A stretch of DNA of 64,000 nt from Nannizziopsis barbatae (lineage: Eukaryota; Ascomycota; Eurotiomycetes; Onygenales; Nannizziopsiaceae). Location: contig JACVYH010000001.1 in NCBI GenBank assembly GCA_014964245.1, forward strand, positions 6,034,001 to 6,098,000, written 5' to 3'. Below the pieces are notes generated by a model. The model had not been told where the DNA came from, ran no database searches, and saw only the letters and a program-made list of their open reading frames with translations. Positions 1-11,839 of the stretch are shown in pieces (position 1 is the stretch's first letter; each line of letters begins with the position of its first letter). Position numbers and translations under genes: made by a program.

Positions 1-1642
1 GGAACGAGGGCTTTTTTTCATCACCCTTGACTTACTCCGAACTATTCATTACTTGCATATCTGGCGACTGTACGGAGTATGTGACCGCATTGTGTTGTGC
101 CGTCCGTCAGTGATGATGATGGTGGTGGCTACCTAGCTTCTCGAGACTATTGAAACGAATAGCTTTTTCCCGTTTGTCCAGCTCGCCAACATGCGCAACT
201 CGGAACATCTGAGCCGCGGGTACTCCCTGGACTTGGAGAATGACGGCCTCGATTTATTACTGGATCTTGAGACCGGAATTTGTCCTTGCGTACAGGACCC
301 AAGAACCAACGGATTTTTTGGGTGCATTGAGAACTAAAATAAATCAAAGAAAAAGGATCCAAAGATCCCTGCGTCCGAGAAAAAGGCGTTGTTACACACA
401 GATGTTATTTTTCTATATTTTATTTTTCGAGGTTTGGATACCTGCGAAGCGTGCATGTATGGAATCGGTCATATTTCTCTCAATCCGACTATTGGCCCCT
501 TTTGTTATTTTGTTTTCTTTTTTGTTTTCGGGTTCCTTTTGCTTTTTTGTTGTTGTTTGATTCTCGGGTTTTCTTGGGCTGATGCGCGAATGAGCCGGAA
601 GGCAGTCTATTAACATACATACATGCTATATTCGAGCATGAAAGCGGACGGTCACAGAAATCGCGGAGAAATATGGAGTACATGTTTATACATGCAGCTA
701 CATGGGCTCTAAAGTGTACAGGGCCTCGAGCGTGACCACGACCCTCCACATCGAAAGAACCATGGCTCCAACATTCCCAAAAGGGATTGCAAAGAACTCT
801 TTGGATTCAGGATGGTATTTTATATGCACTATGCCATTCTTGGGACATCCACAGCTGCAGGTGATATGGAGAGAAATCATCCTGCCCCACGTAACTCACT
901 TCCCCCCTCTAGCAGCCAAAAAAGCGAAGTTTAATATTGGACTTCTTTTTTACCCCTGTCGACCATCTCAAGTCCCAGAGCGGAGTACCTCCAGTAGTGT
1001 TGACGCTAAGATGCGCCGTCGACGCATCCTTTCTGTCAGTGGCACCCGTTATTTTAGCCTTTCTTGAGGATCTGGTTGATGAGAGAATTGGGCGGAAAAG
1101 AAAAGGGAGCGAGTTCAGAGTGAGCCCCCTTTTAAGAGAGTTTGGAGATTGCGGATCCCCAGCGCTTTTCTTGGACAGAAACCTTGAGTGTGCATTATTA
1201 TTTGTGGGCATCGCACCCGGAACTTGGACATGAAAAGGTGTGAGAGTATAAAACTACGGGGGGTACAACCAGAATAAGCGCATCCATCACTTGACACACG
1301 GTATGTAACTTGCGTGGATGGTACGAATTTCGCGGCAACGGTCCTTTGATATCCAGACTGTGTGAGGTAACAAGGGGCCGAGCACCTCACCAACACCATT
1401 CCAAATACAAGGGAGAGGGCAAAGGAATGGAAAATAGGGATCTAGGGATCTCTCGAGACTTGGGAATGTTTCTGATGATTTGCCATTTTTTAAAACAAAG
1501 GGATCGTTACAGCGCCATACATGGATCCCAAGAGGACCCAATTCTGTAATAAGTTACTAGAGTCGTAACATCCTAACAGCTCTGATACGATGTATGGCGC
1601 TTGTAATGCACTTCCTTGCATGAAGTTCCAATTCTCTTGAAT

Positions 1643-1720
1643 CAAAAAGCAAAAAAAGCAATAAGAAATAAGAAATAAGAAATAAAAGAAGACAAGAAAA
1701 GAAAAGAAAAAAAGAAGCAA
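1643..1720. repeat. A-rich simple repeat (AATAAG/AAAAG type)
   Basis: A low-complexity purine stretch containing repeated AATAAGA and GAAAA units. No coding potential. Probably slippage-generated. Confidence 0.8.
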
Positions 1721-2149
1721 ATACAAAGTCACTTGAATTTGGGGGATGAGGTGAGGTAACTCCAGTATGTCTGTACCAGGTACGGAGTACCTCCCATCCA
1801 TAAGCTGTGGACGCGGGTCACTCTTGTGACTCTTCTACAGTATCATTCTCCCTTTCCAGCAACGCAGCAGCAGAAGAAATGCTCCATTTTTCGCTTTTAA
1901 AACCTGTCTCTGAAGTATCTCGCGTACTCCATGCTCCATGCTCCGTACAGTACTGTTCAATTAATTAGTTCTTCTCCAAGCAGGTCCCAGAAACCAAAAA
2001 GTCACAGATTGTGCTCCACTTGGTGGTCGTGGCGGTTCTTCTTAATTATTTGATTATTTTATTATTATTTCACATCCCCCCAAATCCATGAATCGCGCCG
2101 CACCCTAAAATGGATTACATCTTATCTGTATTGACTTCGGTCTAAATAG

Positions 2150-2800
2150 ACGTTGCATCTTTGACGACCTTTTTGACTCCTTGTTTGTTCTTCCTGGTTC
2201 CCAGCTCTCACTACTCCGTACCTCCTACTCCGTACTTCTCTTACTTCTCTTACCTCCCCTTCTTCTCCTTCTTTCTTAACTACTTATTACTTACTCCCTC
2301 TCGCTCTCTCTTTTTTGCCTTTGCCGGGTTCCATCCCAGCCATAAAACATTCGGGTCAGCCCGTTCTTCGATGATACTTTAAAACATCAGTACCTCCATA
2401 TAATTATAATGCCGTTTGCCTCCTCCCATCACCACTACCTCGTGAAACAACTGTTTGTATATTGAAAATTGAAAAATAAAAAAGAGCAGCACCCCATATT
2501 CCCCGTGTGCCTGATAAACATACACATACCTCGCATCTCCCGTCGTTTAAGCTCGTCGATCTGCTCATCACCACGCCTCACAAGCTTACCTTCCCTACTC
2601 ATTCTTCCAATCTTTCTCTTGCTTGAATGCTTGCTTGCCTTGCTGCTCATCTCTTCGATCTTCCTGCACTATCCTGGAGTACCTTACCTCTATCTACTAC
2701 TCTCTTCCGCTACTTCTATCCCCCACACACTCTCTCTCCTTCCGGAAAGCTCAATCACTTCTTACTTCGTTCTTGAATATCCTACCGGCTGCCACGAGAA
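2150..2800 (+). promoter_or_regulatory. Pyrimidine-rich promoter/leader of flbC
   Basis: The plus strand is dominated by C and T runs (for example around 2160-2300 and 2690-2750), the usual signature of transcription-start regions and leaders in filamentous fungi. It lies 330-980 nt before the flbC ATG. The exact transcription start cannot be seen. Confidence 0.5.
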
Positions 2801-2969
2801 CTGATAACTGTCGACTGTCGCCGTCGTCGTCGTCGTCACGCAGTTGTGTTGTTCGTCTGTTGTGTATATGGGTGGACGAGTCAACTATCCACCGCAGCGA
2901 ACGAAGAGCAACCCAAGCAGAGGAGCTGCCTTGGGTCGATCCGATCGTCGTCACACCTTGAGCTATTGA
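2409..2969 (+). promoter_or_regulatory. Three candidate upstream ORFs ahead of flbC
   Basis: AUG-initiated short frames lie at 2409-2465 (18 residues), 2627-2776 (49 residues) and 2868-2969 (33 residues). All close before the flbC start at 3130, and no further ATG lies between 2970 and 3130. If the leader extends this far, they would impose translational control, as known for other Aspergillus developmental regulators such as brlA. Their presence in the mRNA is inference. Confidence 0.4.
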
Positions 2970-3129
2970 TTCGGTTCCTTATTATTTTTTTCTCTTGGAA
3001 GGGGGAACCACCAACTCAAAAAATTAAAAAAAATAAAAAATAAAGAACAAAAAGAAAAGGATCACCGAGGTCCTATTCCATTCACTTAAAGCAGTCTTTG
3101 CCTGGTTCTTTATCCAAACTTCTGTCTCA

Positions 3130-4405
3130 ATGACGATGGTTATGGAAAGTGGAAGCCGCCAGTACGGCGGGCTCAGCTACGACAGTGTCTATCACAGCCA
3201 CGGACGGGCCAATCCGCCTCATTTCGGCGAAGGATGGGCACCTAGCAGCACATCGCATGCTCCGAGCTCTGTCTATCAACCCGCAGTGGCAGGCCCTCCA
3301 GTGACGCTGAAGCGAGAGCATGACTCGCGAGCACCTTCGACTATTCCGGTCTCTTACGCCAATGGCCCAGTGTCCGCTCCAGCAATGGTCCCCGGTGGCA
3401 GCTACAGTAACGTGGGATATGGTGGCTCCGAATTGGTCGTGTTACCTTCAGAACTCCCCAGGACCACATATGAGCAAACGCAACCCTGCACAACTGCTCC
3501 GCAGATGTCTAGTTCGTTCACACCCGCAAACTATTCACCGTTGGAGTACGCGCAGTCGTTACATATGCACCAGCAACAACAGCAGCAGCACCATCCTCAT
3601 CAGCACCATTCGACACATCACCCACCGCATATCGAACCTCGAGGTGTCCATCAAGGGTTAGTAGTTGCTCACTCACATAAACACATTGCGCTGCAAAGCT
3701 GCAAATATTATTTTTGTATGTTGAAGCTTATCCGCATTGAAACAGGACCGAACATTCACCGCACGCGACTCAGCCACCGCAAGTGACCTATAGCGACGCT
3801 CTTGACGCCAGTCGGGGCATGGTAGCTTTAAGTCAGGACTTGACACCTCGAGCCATATACGGTCCTCGGAGCTCACGAGGATCCGTAGATTCGTACGGAT
3901 TTCCTTCCACACATTCCTCAACTTCATCGATTTCCTCAGCCGGCAATTATCCATACTACAGCGCCTCAGTGGTGTCCGTAGACTCATCCGTGACCGATTA
4001 CAGCTCGGCCGCATCCGAATCGTACGACGGATTATCGAGAACGTTACCTCGACCAACGGGTCTTTTAGCAGGTGCTCTTCCTCCACAGTCAATGATGGGC
4101 CAGTTTAGCTCCAAACTTCCTTCCAACACGCAGAAAAAGCATAAGTGCAAAATCTGTGACAAACGGTTTACTCGTCCATCGTCCCTGCAAACGCATATGT
4201 ACAGCCATACGGGAGAAAAACGTGAGTTCTTTTTTTTTGAACATCTAAATTTCATGTAAAGCGTGCAAACTAACAGCGGCTTCTAGCATACGCCTGCGAA
4301 GTCGAAGGCTGTGGACGCCACTTCTCCGTTGTGTCAAACTTGCGACGCCACAAGAAAGTACACAAAAACGACAATCAAACGGGCTCGCCTGAAGAGGAGG
4401 CGTAA
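3130..4405 (+). CDS. flbC: C2H2 zinc-finger transcription factor, FlbC-like conidiation regulator
   Basis: Three exons: 3130-3656, 3746-4221 and 4287-4405, giving 373 residues. Intron 1 starts GTTAGT and intron 2 starts GTGAGT; both joins keep the frame. The protein is Ser/Gln/His/Pro-rich, with a Gln/His run near residues 148-168. It ends in two C2H2 fingers (about 308-362): CKICDKRFTRPSSLQTHMYSH, then the TGEK linker, then CEVEGCGRHFSVVSNLRRH. The second join falls in the TGEKP linker. Only a short acidic tail follows. Length and C-terminal twin fingers fit FlbC of Aspergillus nidulans (354 residues as I recall), a nuclear activator of asexual development acting on brlA. A paralogous C2H2 factor is the main alternative. 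The start is the first ATG after the last upstream ORF. Confidence 0.77.
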
Positions 4406-7400
4406 ACGGGCTAGCTACTGCGCGAAATACTTCACCTCTCTCTTCACGGCTGTAACGACACATAGATTGTTTTGTTCATAGCAAATATTTCGACTACGTT
4501 CCCGAAATACGTTGAACTCTCGCCGCGAAATGACGACGGCTTGACTGGATAGCCTTTCCTTTTCGATTCTCTTGACACCTAGGTCACTAATAATTTTGTA
4601 CTATAGCGGTTTTTTTTCCCTCTCCTGTTCGCTATTGGTCTTGGTCTTTTTTGTGTTTTGGTTGTCGATTCGGTCTCATGGGTCATTTCTCTTTCGCTGT
4701 TTCTTATTTCCTTTTCGTCTATACCCCCACTTTGAGCAGTGATTCAATTTCTTGTCATCGTTTTTAAATTGCAGTACAACTGATACCCGCTGTCGAGATT
4801 ACTCTTTTTTTACCTTTGGTTTCCCCTGTTGTTTTTACATCTCGTTTCTTACATTATTTTGCAAGGAGGTTTTTATACGGCAAATGGAACCACATGGGGC
4901 ACTGGGATCAAGAAAAACAAAATCCGATTATTAGGTCTTTCATCATATACTGGCTCTCTTTTATATTATCAACCCGTCCTCTTGTTTTATATGTTGGTGC
5001 TCCCTCAATATTTCGGATAGAGAGCGGTTTCGTCCCCATGCTACTTTTTTCTTGATTCCCATCGTTCATTTGGGATCGGTATCGATGACCAAATTCATTC
5101 TCGTTGTTCATAACTACATCCTGGATTATTGTGCCTATATACCCCCGCCTCGCTAGATTAGGGTCTGTCGCTTGATTTGCATCATAGAGCATTTTGGTTT
5201 TTGACCGCTCGTTATTCCTCTTTTTTATTATTCCATGGGTTGTATGGTCTGGCAATACCTTGAAGGGAACACCTCCTCTTGGGTCTTTTTTTACAATACC
5301 TACCTTTTTTTTCCTTTTTTTTTTCTTTTCACTTTTGGCCGAGACGGAGGTACGAATACATAGGCCTGCGCTTCCATCGCAGATAGGTCCTGGATAGGCA
5401 CAATCGAATACACAAATGATACTAATATCCTGGAACATTACAAATGTTTTGAAAAGCCCTCGGGCCGTTTTGTTTTATCATTCGCCTGCGGAAAGTCCGC
5501 GGATAGAAACAAAAAGCCAGGGATGATTTTTTATGTTTGGTTTCTTCATTCCTTTTCCCTTGCGTCATGTGTGTTTTGTGTGTTGGCGTACTCCGTATTG
5601 AGCCCTGCACGTCCTTACACTTTTATCTTTTGCTACAAGGTCCCTGCGCTATAATATATTATACTACGGCGCCATCCCGGTTGGTACCTGCGTTTGCCAA
5701 TGGTCAATCATGTGCGGGTTCTCCGAGCGGACGAGCTCGGGGTCTCAGCCCACGCTCGGAAACGGCCGAGTGCTTCTCTGGGCCTTCGAGAAAAGAGAAA
5801 AAAAATTAAAAAAAGTTACCTGAGCCAAACAAGCGACCGCAAGGTCACTTTGGAGGTGCAACTCTCGGTTGCAGATGTGTTTTGTGTGGGTGAATGAAAA
5901 AATTTCATAAGCCAAATCCTTCAGTCTAGTTTCGTTTCCAGGCTCTGGATTCGAAACAATTTCGTCGCGGGATGCAAAACATTTCATTTGAACTTTCCAT
6001 GGGTCCTTTTTTCTTCGGCTGTCACATGCCTCATATGTGATGTGTTGAAATTTACATTCTGCGAGAGAAGGTGTGTGTGTGATGACAGTGTTATGGTTGG
6101 ATTTCCTTTCAAAATTCGAAAAATAAAAATTTTATGCAAAGCGCGGCATGACAATATACCCATGTCATGGATGTTTGCTGGATAAAAGTCGAAGGGTGGA
6201 CCAAAAATGCACCATACACGGTCGATTACAGGGGCCTTGCCATGGTCAAGGCTGCCGGTTCCCTCTTACATTTCTTTAATATTCCCAAGACAAAATGTTG
6301 GTTTGAAGTCGAAAGGGTGGCAGTTAATAACAGCATCCGTTTTTATACTGCATCACGGCTCCCTGCATCCGGATGGAGAAATCCGTTTGGAGGAATGTGC
6401 TTGAAACCTCTCATCCACAAGAAGTATGCTGTATGCATGTATGCGCAATGGATGTGTGGGTTTGCAAAGGGTCCAATAGAAAGTCCATACCCGTATTCGC
6501 GTTCTCCAAAGCAACTGTTAAGCAAGGCGGTAAAGAACCACATGGTGCTGCTGTTGTTATCTGAGCGTGAATTTTGTTGGTTGGCATTCAACACTTGTCA
6601 TTTTTGGGTATCGCGAGCCTGCTGGATTCCTTCGACAACGATCTAGGATCAATTCAAACTGGAGCAAAAGTGCGTCTATGATTGCCCATGATGGATTGCT
6701 ACGGGCCTACGGCCAGGCGACCTGCAGGCCGTTATCCACTCTTTACAGGAAATGCTCCTCTAGGGCGCCGTTTCGCGTCACAGACCTGCCTCGGTGGAGA
6801 AACCTCGGCTCATAATTTTCTCTTCACAGTATAGCCAGGGTGCGGCTGGTTATTAAATGACGATACAGGGATTATTAGGGTTTATGATGATTTACCAGTT
6901 GGAGATCGAACCGGTGACTCCTTTGTCAGGTATTATCAATCCTTCTCCTCCCCACGTTTTCTCTGCTCCGTGCGGTCAGCTTGAGTCTTATTATACCGAC
7001 AAGGGACTGAAGGATGGCTCGTTTTTCTCGAGGAAAGATGCTGATTATATGAGACCAGTTTGTCTCCTATCGTGGGGTGCCATTATGCACCCATCCGTCG
7101 AAGGTTTCAGGACGGTTCTCCCCGGCCCCAGCGCATAAAAGTTTGGCCGGAACAGGGAAAAGCCGGTCGCGCCCTGATGCAACTGACTATGGGGTTGTTA
7201 CGGACGGAGCACTCACTACTGCTCTCTTCACAGTTTCGATTTTTAACTCCGATGCCAACTGGCAGTCGGTGTCTATGGCTCAAGGCAGCGATGAGCCAGA
7301 AGCGCATACCTGTAATTGACTGGAAGTGACTGGAAGTCACTGGAAGTCAATGATATAGAAGGAAGTCACGCGACCAGCACATGATTTGTCCGGCGATTGC

Positions 7401-8562
7401 CTAAAGCGGAAGACATCCTTCGTCCCTTCCTTTTTAAGTCTCAAGCTCCCTTGTTGATGTTTTCTTTGTTTGGCTCACCGAAAAGGGCAAGTTGTGACAG
7501 GGGGAAGTGGAAGGAGCGGCTCTCAACCCCGGCCCCGTGGCCCCAGAACTTACGTAATGTGCCGAAATGCGGGGAATTAGCCTTGGCACGGGTCAACTGC
7601 CACGTGTTAATTGGCTCGTCCCGTGATCGCGCAGTCCACTTTCTCCTGGTTTCGGCTATTCTTCCAACTTCAGACTTCACGCCATCACAAAATGCCGATG
7701 TCCAAGCTCCAGATCCTCAGGGACTCGCATTCACTTGACGGGTACACAGCCCTGCTCAGTGACTGAGACCAGAGCACTATGTGTTAGACCATCGCGCAGA
7801 CTTTGGTTGGGTGATGTGTCTGTCATCTCGCGTTATGCTATCCTTTTCCTACCGTGCCTAAGCTCAGTCATACCACGCTTTAGCGAGCCGTCATGCGTTA
7901 GTGTTGTGGAAAAGCCTGAAAGTACTGCTATTCGACTGGAACAGGTAACGATAGTTAAGCGTAATAACTCTGTTAAAAAGCCGAGAGCCGGATGGGTCCT
8001 TACCACCGATGTTTAAAGGTTAGGTAGGACTTGGGGAGACACGAGGTGCTTTGACCAAGATTGATCCACACCCAGCGCTTGATGAGAGCTTTATTACGGA
8101 GTATTCTCGACCCCATATTCAATATTCTTGCATTCGACATCCCACAAAGAACAGCTGTTGATTCACTTTGGCCTTTACTAACGCTCTTGTCCTTACCAAG
8201 AGAAGCTTCATCAAGCGAGAACTACCATAGAAAGACCCGATTCAAAAACTTTTCCCCTTACCTCGGAGACGTCTCTGGGGTCCGGAATTCAATTCGAAAT
8301 ATTTCGGACTTCACTGGCCGCGTCAAAGCAAGGCTGACGTACGGAGTACTAGCTGAGCTTCTCCACACTTTTGGAGTCTCGAATCATACCTAGACCTATT
8401 AGGGCTTCTGCCCGCTTGCTTTATCCTGAACACCATCAGCTAGCTCTCCTTCTGCCCAAACTTGTCCGTTCATCTGTGATATTCGTTTTGTTCTCATCAA
8501 TACAGGAGCAAGGGCACGCTGTCCAGATCATCTCTCATCGATTTGCCCTCTACATCACAAAG
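4406..8562. other. 4.2-kb intergenic region without a recognisable gene
   Basis: The first ~1 kb is T-rich and probably contains the flbC 3' UTR. Overlapping short frames (for example 6167-6646) have no motif and no splice-consistent extension. The block contains a 10-bp tandem repeat (7317-7346) and exact 9-mer copies at 5589, 8095 and 8340. The last few hundred bases should be promoter and leader of the Zn2Cys6 gene at 8563. I see no tRNA or transposon end. Confidence 0.55.
7317..7346. repeat. 10-bp tandem repeat, three units
   Basis: Two exact TGACTGGAAG units are followed by one variant TCACTGGAAG; a related GGAAGTCA echo lies a little downstream. Too short to define a family. Confidence 0.7.
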
Positions 8563-11422
8563 ATGGATCCAACAAGAAGGCCGCGCAAACGAGCACGAAT
8601 GGCATGCACTTGGTGCCATGAACGCAAAGTCCGCTGTGATGTTTCCATTCATGGCAGTCCCTGCACAAACTGCAGGCTTGATGGGCATGAGTGTGCCATT
8701 CGAGAGAGTGCAACCCGAGGGTAAGCTCCATCAGAAAGCGAATTGAAGGTCAATCTCCAGTGCCGCCTTGTGCACAAGCTGATATCTCAAATTTTGTAGC
8801 CGAACGGCGAAAGTGCCTCCTGCAGGTGATATCGCGGCACAGAACCCACTCGTCCATAAAATCGCCCATAGCGGAGGAACTCCTTCCGTTGACATGCTCC
8901 CTCAAATACCAGACTTACCTCAGTTCGTGACTCCGGATTTGCGGATCCCATTTAGCCCTGGTCTTTGGGGAAACAGTATGTCGTTCTCCTTCGCGTTTGA
9001 TGTAGTCGGATTCTAAATTCCACACATAGAGGATATTCCAATGGAGATATATACGACCTTGGAAGATTCGATCCCCAGAGCACCACCATCACTGGCGCTT
9101 GAAGTCCCCCACCACAACGTAAGCATTGTATTCTCGTCCTTCCGCTTCCTAGAGCTTCAAGACCTACCGAGTTTACCTGCCGAGGATGTTAGATTTCTAG
9201 AAATTAAGGGCTGTCTACATGTTCCAGGAGGCCCGATACTAGACCAGTTTGTTCGACAGTACTTCTTGCATGTCCATCCAGGTCTCCCAGTCATTCATGA
9301 AGGCGACTTTTGGCGCTCTTATTATAACAGGCCCGGACATTCTGGAACTCCTCGCACCGTATCGCTATTTGTGTTCCAAGCGATGTTATTCGCGAGCTGC
9401 GCGGTATGTCTGTCATGTTCTTTAGCTTCACATCTAGTGACTGACATAGTATTGGCGTACAGTTTGTTCCACCTGCCGTCATTAGTGCCGCCGGGTTTCC
9501 AGATAGCCGCACTGCTCGAAACATCTTATACAGCCGAGCGAAGGTATGTGTTACCAAGCCTTTGAAAACTCCAAATGGGTTGATCAAACCGACTTATGCT
9601 GCTTGATTTAGTTACTCTATGATTTCAACGCAGAGCATAATATGTTGTCGAAAGCGCAGGGTTGTGTATTGCTCACATATCAGAGTTCACCGACGCAGTT
9701 CCGGGCCGGTAGTTTCTGGATTTCCAATGCCATCGAAAACGCACTTGCTGTCGGAGCACATAACTACAATAAACTAGATAAAGACGAGCCCATGCGCAAT
9801 ACAAAGAAACGACTCTGGTGGTCCATCCTATTGCGGGATCGAATTTTACCCCTAGGCTTGCGACGACATCTTCAGGTTAGCCCGAAGAATTTCGATCTCA
9901 CATTGGATTTTATGAACGAGGATGATCTACTTGAGGAAATCTACTGCTCCGAGGTCTACGATGCCCAAACAAAACGCCATCTGGCCACAATTTTGAATGT
10001 TCAGTGTCAACTTGCGATGGTTCTTACGGATGTAGTGGCCACCGTGTACTCTGTTAGTGGTTACACCGTGCCCAAAAAGATGACAGATAAAGAGCTCGAT
10101 GCAACCATGGAAGATGTCACAAGGTTCAGAGGAAATCTGTCTCAGTGGGTGCAAAATGCAAAAAATACATTCAGCCCTTTCACCAGTCCAAATACGGTGC
10201 ACAAATCAGTCATCCTCTACTCCGAATTGACGTATATGTATTACCGGTATGTGATTCCATCTACCCTTGATATTGATGATATAGAGAAAGTTGATTATTT
10301 GTTATAGCGCTGCTCGAGTAGCTCTATGTCATTACGAAGCTCTAGTTTTAGAGGCCAATTCTGAAATAATCCTTCATTCTCCGAAAAAGAGGCTTGGACT
10401 TATTAAAGATGAGCTCGAGAGTGCATCTTTAGGATTCACAAAAAGTGTGAAAAGGCTACTGGCACTTGGTGTGGCACACCATCTTCCCATCAGCGCGTAA
10501 GTAATAGTAACCTCAAAACCCTCCAATCTCTAATGACTAGCATTGTGTTCTGATGTGATCGGATTTAGGGTCGCTTATACCGCTTTACCGCTCATATTGA
10601 ACGCAGTTGATGTCAAGCTTTCTGATTCCACTCCACAGTCAGCTTCAAAAAAGCGGCGATTACGGTATTATGCGGAAATTATGCAGATGTATTCGAGTCG
10701 ATACGACGGAACAGACCGTGTTGCGCTTCTCATACGGGAAATTCTGCGGCTTGTAGATGATGTTCGGATTTCGATTCGCCAGCCTGAAAGTACGTTCAAA
10801 ACTCCACCGACAGTATTATATCGAATGGGCTAATACTAACATCGCATTCATAGGTGGAGATTCAGGCGGTAACCAAGAGACAAAGGGTTGGGCCGAGGTG
10901 TTTGTTCTGCAACCGCGTTTATACTTGCGGATGTCGCTTACGCTAGATTATGCCCTTTCTCGAGGCCAATATCCGCAAGACACCGACCTTCCAGTTCTAG
11001 TGCGTGACTTTCCAGTGAAACAAATTACTGGATCGGTTATCGAGAGAACAAAGACTGAAGAGACGGAGGACATCGGCTTGTCACAATCTCACATAGATAC
11101 ACCGGAGTCAACAGGTTCGGCGAACGGAAATACACAGACTAGCCATGATAGTGAGCATTCAAAACCTCCTTTACCAGGATCGCCATCGAGTCAGTCAGCA
11201 GCAGCGAGTCCAGATTGGATAAATCAGAAGCAAGAGTCTTCTCCAACGTCATCAGATACAGCGAATCAGCCGTCATTCTCGCCTCCGTATCAGCACTGCT
11301 CGGAGTTTAACCTCGATTTCTTGGATCTAGACTGTGTGGAAAACACGGAGAGCATCGATTATTCCGGCGGTAGACATACTCCCAATTGGGCAGATGCTAT
11401 GTTAAGTAGCATTCAGACCTGA
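8563..11422 (+). CDS. Zn2Cys6 transcription factor, CTF1/AmdR-type finger with fungal_trans domain
   Basis: Eight exons: 8563-8720, 8800-8975, 9030-9403, 9463-9543, 9612-10246, 10308-10496, 10569-10789 and 10854-11422, giving about 800 residues. All joins keep frame. The basic N-terminus (RRPRKRARMA) leads into CTWCHERKVRC...PCTNCRLDGHEC, a binuclear zinc cluster with a long (8-residue) central spacer as in AmdR and cutinase factor 1. The middle region carries the typical block FVRQYFLHVHPGLPVIHEGDFW, a conserved stretch rebuilt across introns (FVPPAVISAAGF, LLYDFNAEHN), then the Fungal_trans region. The C-terminal ~150 residues are Ser/Pro-rich and acidic, a likely activation region. It is a nuclear regulator with unknown targets. 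It shares finger type with the AmdR-like gene at 57074. The start is the ATG just before the basic region. Confidence 0.85.
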
Positions 11423-11839
11423 TAAGCGGGTACGGTGTAAAATGGAGTTCTGGAACATAATGTATGCGTGTAAATGATGGCTTCGGGAACGTATGATTAC
11501 AACCATGGATTTTGGTTTCAAATTGCTATGATGGAATGAGACCTGTAGTTAATATACTGTGTTATGGTGTTCCGTAGATTGGCTATATTTATGACGGTAT
11601 TTAACTATGCAAATCAACTAATCTTCATAATATCATTAGGGGTGTTACTCCGTACGCCATGTGCAAATGATGGAAGAAAGGAAACCAAAAATGTAAGGGT
11701 TTTGAATATTAACAACCTTACTGGCAGATTGTGGCATAATTTAGCAGAAATGTATGCAAGCACTGATGCATTTGAACGGCAAGGAAGTAGTATTTTCAGG
11801 TGCTAAGAGGCAGCGCGGATGATGAGTACTAAAAAGAAT
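11423..11839. other. Convergent 3' region between Zn2Cys6 gene and sec9
   Basis: This short AT-rich gap holds the 3' ends of two converging genes. One exact TACTCCGTA is at 11646. Nothing else is evident. Confidence 0.6.

Larger units (their letters stand above)
1..3129. other. Gene-free upstream region and leader of flbC
   Basis: No convincing gene is visible. The short open frames overlap one another on both strands and carry no recognisable motif. The block holds an A-rich simple repeat (about 1643-1720), exact TACGGAGTA/TACTCCGTA 9-mers at 71, 1781, 2212 and 2226, and from about 2150 onward a strongly C/T-rich stretch typical of fungal promoters and leaders. A (GTC)n run lies near 2820-2838, and an A-rich tract (about 3018-3060) precedes the flbC start. 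Such a long regulatory region is common for developmental regulators; that it serves flbC is inference from position. Confidence 0.6.

Noticed and set aside
6167..6646. 159-codon open frame in the gap after flbC
   Set aside because: It overlaps other frames, has no motif, no clear start context and no plausible splice partners; likely chance.
6895..6935. B-box-like GGTTCGATCTCC on the minus strand, possible tRNA
   Set aside because: The flanking bases cannot form a T-stem, and no acceptor stem or A box is in place.
9119..9152. Possible intron GTAAGC...CTAG in the Zn2Cys6 gene at 8563
   Set aside because: At 34 nt it is too short, has no branch site and the frame is open through it; kept as coding.
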